DNA of 6,103 nucleotides from Candidatus Peregrinibacteria bacterium (GTDB lineage: Bacteria; Patescibacteriota; Gracilibacteria; UBA1369; LOWO2-01-FULL-3). Under the pieces are notes generated by a model. It saw only the letters and a list, made by a program, of their open reading frames with translations, was not told the DNA's origin and ran no database searches. Position numbers and translations under genes: made by a program. This document shows, piece after piece, positions 4,622 through 6,103 of the stretch; the first letter of the stretch is position 1, and each line of letters opens with the position of its first letter. Where the stretch lies: NCBI GenBank assembly GCA_016186245.1, contig JACPLZ010000059.1:1-6103 (forward strand), given 5' to 3'.

Positions 4622-4628
4622 GTAAACA
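4604..4628. promoter_or_regulatory. Inverted repeat overlapping the recA promoter, candidate operator
   Basis: TGTTTAC (4604-4610) and GTAAACA (4622-4628) are perfect inverted repeats separated by 11 nt. They occupy the promoter spacer and the region from the -10 box to the expected start, where a bound repressor would block RNA polymerase. The sequence matches neither the E. coli (CTG-N10-CAG) nor the B. subtilis (GAAC-N4-GTTC) LexA box. An SOS-type role is inferred from position only. Confidence 0.45.
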
Positions 4629-4653
4629 TCCTTATTTCCTAACATTCAAAAAT

Positions 4654-5718
4654 ATGGACAGCAAAAGCGAAAAAAAGAAAGCAATTGAACTGGCAATTGC
4701 GCAGATCGAGAAAAATTTCGGCAAAGGCGCCGTGATGATAATGGGTGAATCCACCATAAATCCCATTGAGACCATTTCCACGGGAGCCGTTTCTCTCGAT
4801 ATGGCATTGGGCGGCGGCGTGCCCCGCGGGCGCGTTGTGGAGATTTTTGGACCGGAAAGCTCCGGCAAGACCACATTGAGTCTTCATATTCTGGCTGAAG
4901 CGCAAAAAAAAGGCGGCACTGTGGCTTTTATCGATGCGGAGCATGCCCTCGATCCCGAGTATGCAAGACGCATAGGAGTGAACGTGGATGAATTGATTTT
5001 ATCCCAGCCCGACAGCGGAGAGCAGGCTCTGGAAATCCTGGAAACTTTGGTGAGGAGCAATGGCCTCGACGTAATAATTATCGATTCGGTTGCCGCCCTG
5101 ACGCCAAGAGCGGAAATTGACGGCGATATGGGCGATTCCCATATGGGACTGCAGGCGAGATTGATGAGCCAGGCTTTGCGCAAACTGACTGCGATTATTT
5201 CCAAAACAAGGACAACGGTGATCTTTTTGAATCAATTGCGCATGAAAATCGGGATTATGTTTGGCAATCCGGAGACCACCACCGGCGGGCAGGCATTGAA
5301 ATTTTATGCTTCGGTGCGCATGGATATACGTTCCGCAGGCAAGATAGAAGATGCCGGCACGATAGAGAAGGAAGCCGTTGGCAATAAAGTGAGAGTGAAA
5401 ATAGTTAAGAATAAAATTGCGCCGCCTTTTAAGACTGCCGAGTTCGATATCATGTATAATAAGGGCATTTCCTATGAGGGTGATTTGCTCGATCTGGCAA
5501 CAAAATATAATGTTACAAGAAAGTCGGGAGCGTTTTATACCTATAAGGAAACGAAGTTGGGACAAGGACGAGAGAATGTAAAAATATACCTTGCGGGGAA
5601 TAAAAAAGCCTGCGAGGCGATAGAAAAAGATTTGAAAACGCTGATGTATGGCGCACCGAAGGAAATTGAAAAAGTGGTAAAGACATTGAAAACGCCGGTT
5701 GCTGGAGAGGTGGCATAG
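4654..5718 (+). CDS. recA: Recombinase RecA
   Basis: DNA-dependent ATPase that forms filaments on single-stranded DNA, performs strand exchange in homologous recombination and triggers LexA self-cleavage in SOS-proficient bacteria. It has 354 residues, a normal length. The N-terminal helix KKKAIELAIAQIEKNFGKGAV is typical. Walker A is GPESSGKT (66-73), the FIDAEHALDP segment is at 92-101, and Walker B ends in VIIIDS (140-145). DNA-binding loop L1 is around GDMGDSHMGLQARLMSQALRKL (157-178), and L2 lies within the NQLRMKIGIMFGNPETTTGG region (193-212). The C-terminus ends KTPVAGEVA without the long acidic tail of E. coli RecA. ATG 4654 matches the family N-terminus and the promoter; the frame is open to 4603, but that lies within the promoter. 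No inteins or changes in key residues were seen. recX follows after a repeat-filled 271-nt gap. Confidence 0.99.
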   Translation: MDSKSEKKKAIELAIAQIEKNFGKGAVMIMGESTINPIETISTGAVSLDMALGGGVPRGRVVEIFGPESSGKTTLSLHILAEAQKKGGTVAFIDAEHALDPEYARRIGVNVDELILSQPDSGEQALEILETLVRSNGLDVIIIDSVAALTPRAEIDGDMGDSHMGLQARLMSQALRKLTAIISKTRTTVIFLNQLRMKIGIMFGNPETTTGGQALKFYASVRMDIRSAGKIEDAGTIEKEAVGNKVRVKIVKNKIAPPFKTAEFDIMYNKGISYEGDLLDLATKYNVTRKSGAFYTYKETKLGQGRENVKIYLAGNKKACEAIEKDLKTLMYGAPKEIEKVVKTLKTPVAGEVA

Positions 5719-5740
5719 AAAGGAAAGCAAAAGAGTAAAA

Positions 5741-5779
5741 AGGTATGTCACTCTGAGCTTGTCGAAGTGTGGCATACCT
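5741..5779. repeat. Hairpin repeat with CTGAGCTTGTCGA core
   Basis: AGGTATG (5741-5747) pairs with CATACCT (5773-5779), and inside CACT (5749-5752) pairs with AGTG (5766-5769). The loop carries the core also found at 2002-2013 and, in reverse complement and slightly altered, at 417-427. Confidence 0.75.
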
Positions 5780-5800
5780 GGTTATACGGTTCGACAGTAT

Positions 5801-5842
5801 GGGAGAAAGGATTTTTGTGAGGCAAAAATCTGCAGGATGACA
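5801..5842 (+). repeat. Dispersed GGATTTTT-hairpin element, copy 2
   Basis: GGGAGAAAG precedes an 8-bp stem GATTTTTG (5810-5817) / CAAAAATC (5823-5830) with a 5-nt loop, then TGCAGGATGACA. The terminal ATGACA (5837-5842) can also pair with TGTCAT at 5850-5855, the edge of the next repeat. Confidence 0.75.
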
Positions 5843-5849
5843 TTTTTTG

Positions 5850-5876
5850 TGTCATGCCGAACTTGTTTCGGCATCT
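5850..5876. repeat. Hairpin repeat with GAACTTGTTTC core (copy 2)
   Basis: ATGCCGAA (5854-5861) and TTCGGCAT (5867-5874) form a perfect 8-bp stem with a 5-nt loop CTTGT. It is related in inverse orientation to 318-340, where the arms are CTGAA/TTCAG. Confidence 0.75.
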
Positions 5877-5900
5877 CTTGAGATTGATTGCTACGATAGA

Positions 5901-5963
5901 TCCTGAAACGAGATACGGGAGAGGAGAATGGATTTTTGCGGAGCAAAAATCTGCAGGATGACA
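5901..5963 (+). repeat. Dispersed GGATTTTT-hairpin element, copy 3 (composite)
   Basis: TCCTGAAACGAGA is followed by TACGGGAGAGGAGAATG, a perfect 9-bp stem GATTTTTGC (5931-5939) / GCAAAAATC (5943-5951) with loop GGA, then TGCAGGATGACA. The same order of parts (CCTGAAAC, GGGAGAGGAGAA, hairpin) occurs at 318-399 in front of the prepilin gene. Confidence 0.75.
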
Positions 5964-5989
5964 CGGTTCAAGCTCAGGATGACAAAAAA

Positions 5990-6103
5990 ATGATGACAAA
6001 ATATATGAAAGATTATGAAAAACTATTACAGTATTCCCTAAGTTTGCTGGCAAAAAAACGGTATACCGGCCAGGAAATTGAAAAAAAAATGAACGCCTAT
6101 CTC
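5990..6103 (+). CDS. recX: Regulatory protein RecX, N-terminal part (right edge cuts it)
   Basis: The first 38 residues of a RecX-like protein, the modulator that binds RecA filaments and usually limits RecA activity. The visible part, MMTKYMKDYEKLLQYSLSLL followed by AKKRYTGQEIEKKM, matches the first helical repeat of RecX (a YxxALxxLaxRxyTexEl-type pattern), and the position directly downstream of recA is the classic one. Starts at 5990, 5993 and 6005 are all possible. AGGA at 5976-5979, inside the end of a dispersed repeat, lies 10 nt before 5990 and may act as a weak Shine-Dalgarno site. The long repeat-filled gap from recA means tight co-translation is impossible, though read-through transcription remains possible. 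The open frame continues off the window. Confidence 0.85.
   Translation, partial: MMTKYMKDYEKLLQYSLSLLAKKRYTGQEIEKKMNAYL

Larger units (their letters stand above)
5719..5989. repeat. recA-recX intergenic region packed with dispersed hairpin repeats
   Basis: The 271-nt gap holds at least four hairpins of two families and no credible gene. In order: a CTGAGCTTGTCGA-core hairpin, a truncated TTCGACA core with ATAC/GTAT arms (5784-5800), a GGATTTTT hairpin, a GAACTTGTTTC-core hairpin, a second GGATTTTT hairpin, and a TTCAAGCTCAGGATGACA tail (5967-5984). CTGCAGGATGACA appears twice, at 5830-5842 and 5951-5963. No T-tailed terminator is evident. Confidence 0.8.

Noticed and set aside
4999..5775. 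Long minus-strand open frame opposite recA
   Set aside because: It is antisense to a clearly conserved recA, has no recognisable motif, and begins inside a repeat.
5698..5881. Plus-strand open frame running from the recA 3' end through the intergenic repeats
   Set aside because: It consists almost entirely of translated dispersed repeats, with no protein-like motif.
1..6103. Recoded UGA (genetic code 25)
   Set aside because: The prepilin, membrane protein and zinc-ribbon genes all end sensibly at TGA, and no conserved protein here reads through an internal TGA.

Overview
The window looks like a chromosomal piece of an uncultured bacterium of the Candidate Phyla Radiation (Patescibacteria). 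This is an inference from style: pseudopilins of the kind common there, recA followed by recX, few Shine-Dalgarno sites, and many short palindromic repeats between genes. No rRNA or other taxonomic marker is present. TGA is used as a stop by several genes, so the UGA-as-glycine code of Gracilibacteria/Absconditabacteria does not apply. Gene identities come from motifs read by eye; no database search was run.

Left part (1-1017): two divergent pilus-type genes. The minus-strand gene, cut by the left edge, encodes a membrane-anchored pilus-like protein. Just after its only plausible start codon lie eleven tandem copies of the pentanucleotide GAACA. With eleven copies the start is out of frame with the rest of the protein; with ten it is in frame. 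This is the architecture of a phase-variable switch. The plus-strand gene is a PilV/PilE-like prepilin whose leader is encoded by palindromic repeat DNA, including three tandem in-frame 18-nt units.

Middle left (1047-3187, minus strand): a GT4-type glycosyltransferase followed by NAD kinase, convergent with the prepilin gene. A 148-bp multi-hairpin palindromic element lies between them; it encodes the last ~20 residues and stop codon of the glycosyltransferase. A second copy of about 124 bp lies upstream of the next plus-strand gene.

Middle right (3406-4418, plus strand): a four-TM membrane protein translationally coupled (ATGA overlap) to a small zinc-ribbon protein with 39-nt tandem repeats in its N-terminal half. 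Both are of unknown function.

Right part (4419-6103): recA, with a good sigma70-type promoter overlapped by a 7-bp inverted repeat (possible SOS-type operator), then a 271-nt gap packed with dispersed hairpin repeats, then the start of recX running off the right edge.

The main themes are the putative pentanucleotide phase switch and the heavy invasion of gene borders by palindromic repeats. These repeats supply a prepilin leader, a protein C-terminus with its stop, and possibly part of the recA promoter and the recX ribosome-binding region.
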